Made by a program: the position numbers and the translations under genes. The notes under the pieces were generated by a model. That model was not told the DNA's origin. It searched no databases and saw nothing but the letters and a program-made list of their open reading frames with translations. Shown here piece by piece: positions 63,801-64,000 of a stretch of DNA of 64,000 nt (position 1 is the first letter of the stretch; each line of letters opens with the position of its first letter). Source of the stretch: Flavobacteriales bacterium (GTDB taxonomy: Bacteria > Bacteroidota > Bacteroidia > UBA10329); assembly GCA_016124845.1 (NCBI GenBank), contig WGMW01000030.1:45860-109859 (forward strand), in the 5' to 3' direction.

Positions 63801-64000
63801 CGAAGCTTGCGAAAGGCGTAACCTACAAAAACCTGAAACAGGGCACCTGAGAATTTGCTGTTTTGAGTCGTCCTAAAATAAGTTGACAGGTTTTTACTGT
63901 TGATTTTTGGAAGAACCTGCCCGATATCGGGCAGGGTTCTTTGGTGTATGAAGTTAGGTGTTTTCATATTCAGGCTCAGGTGTGGTCTCTTCCTGTTATA
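63797..64000 (-). CDS. IS3-family transposase (OrfB-type), C-terminal end, cut by window edge
   Basis: On the minus strand the window edge begins with YNRKRPHLSLNMKTPNFIHQ, the closing motif of the DDE integrase domain of IS3-family OrfB transposases. The frame stays open through a hairpin and the presumed IS end, and the first stop is at 63797-63799, beyond the IS. So the last 50 or so codons are probably not native, or the true stop has been lost. The rest of the transposase lies outside the window. Confidence is high for the family, low for the C-terminal limit. Confidence 0.72.
   Translation of the reverse strand, partial: YNRKRPHLSLNMKTPNFIHQRTLPDIGQVLPKINSKNLSTYFRTTQNSKFSGALFQVFVGYAFRKLR
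63864..64000 (-). mobile_element. IS3-family insertion sequence, end only
   Basis: The presumed terminal inverted repeat starts TGAGTCGTCCTAAAATAAG and continues TTGACAG; similar ends are known, from memory, in IS3 elements of Bacteroidota. A hairpin at about 63911-63942 (AAGAACC-TGCCCGAT/ATCGGGCA-GGTTCTT) lies between the end and the transposase. The other end and target duplication are outside the window. It lies 63 bases after the OmpA-family gene. The left limit is approximate. Confidence 0.65.

Overview
The window looks like a chromosomal segment of a Bacteroidota bacterium, most likely Flavobacteriales-like. The reasons are a type IX secretion locus (GldJ, a PorP/SprF protein, PorU, PorV), promoters of the TTG-N18/19-TAnnTTTG type, the order purH-mreBCD-mrdA-rodA, an oversized SecA, ExbB-ExbD-TonB followed by FolC, and a Bacteroidota-type DUF2795 protein. 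There is no plasmid backbone, prophage or CRISPR array. The sequence is mostly housekeeping, with a few accessory patches.

Layout. 1-9.5 kb: the 3' end of rsmA, mgtE, a SerA-like dehydrogenase, aspartokinase with a GNAT acetyltransferase, a small secreted collar-domain protein, fbp and mfd. 9.4-12.4 kb (minus strand): a haloalkane-dehalogenase-like hydrolase that overlaps the end of mfd, a methyltransferase and a MacB-type permease. 12.6-19.7 kb: purH, then the rod-shape operon mreB-mreC-mreD-mrdA-rodA. 19.7-30.7 kb (minus strand): a ParE-type toxin-antitoxin pair, ppiD, a DinB protein, secA, DUF2795, a cobalamin adenosyltransferase, a MacB/LolD-type ATPase, a methyltransferase and two tandem MscS channels. 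30.8-37.9 kb: a TetR regulator and an export operon (TolC, HlyD, two ABC ATPases, two ABC-2 permeases), laid out like E. coli cecR-ybhGFSR, with a perfect 13-bp-arm palindrome as probable operator. 38.0 kb: tRNA-Val(UAC). 38.1-47.2 kb (minus strand): folC, tonB, exbD, exbB, an apparently solitary C5 DNA methyltransferase, nhaD, a Glu/Leu-type dehydrogenase and anmK. 47.3-49.8 kb: an acyl-CoA dehydrogenase and murF, convergent. 49.8-61.2 kb: the gliding/type IX secretion locus gldJ-porP | porU-porV, then ispF, cdd, pdhA and pdhC. 61.3-64 kb: a lipoprotein, an unknown protein, an OmpA-family lipoprotein, and the tail of an IS3-family element cut by the window edge.

The most unusual content is a set of short, GC-rich, palindromic dispersed repeats. 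I can see at least four families (A to D below). They sit between co-transcribed genes (hlyD|ABC, ABC|permease, exbB|exbD) and often touch or create stop codons (secA, nhaD, dcm, an ABC ATPase). One copy lies in frame inside purH, adding 22 codons, and another appears to supply part of the N-terminus of the DinB protein. Related repeats are, from memory, common in Bacteroidota genomes, so the novelty lies in their placement rather than their existence.

I did not find a convincing new multi-gene defence or biosynthetic system. The strongest leads are the in-frame repeat in purH, the repeat-stop-codon association, the TetR palindrome with its split exporter, and the solitary cytosine methyltransferase in a repeat-rich stretch.
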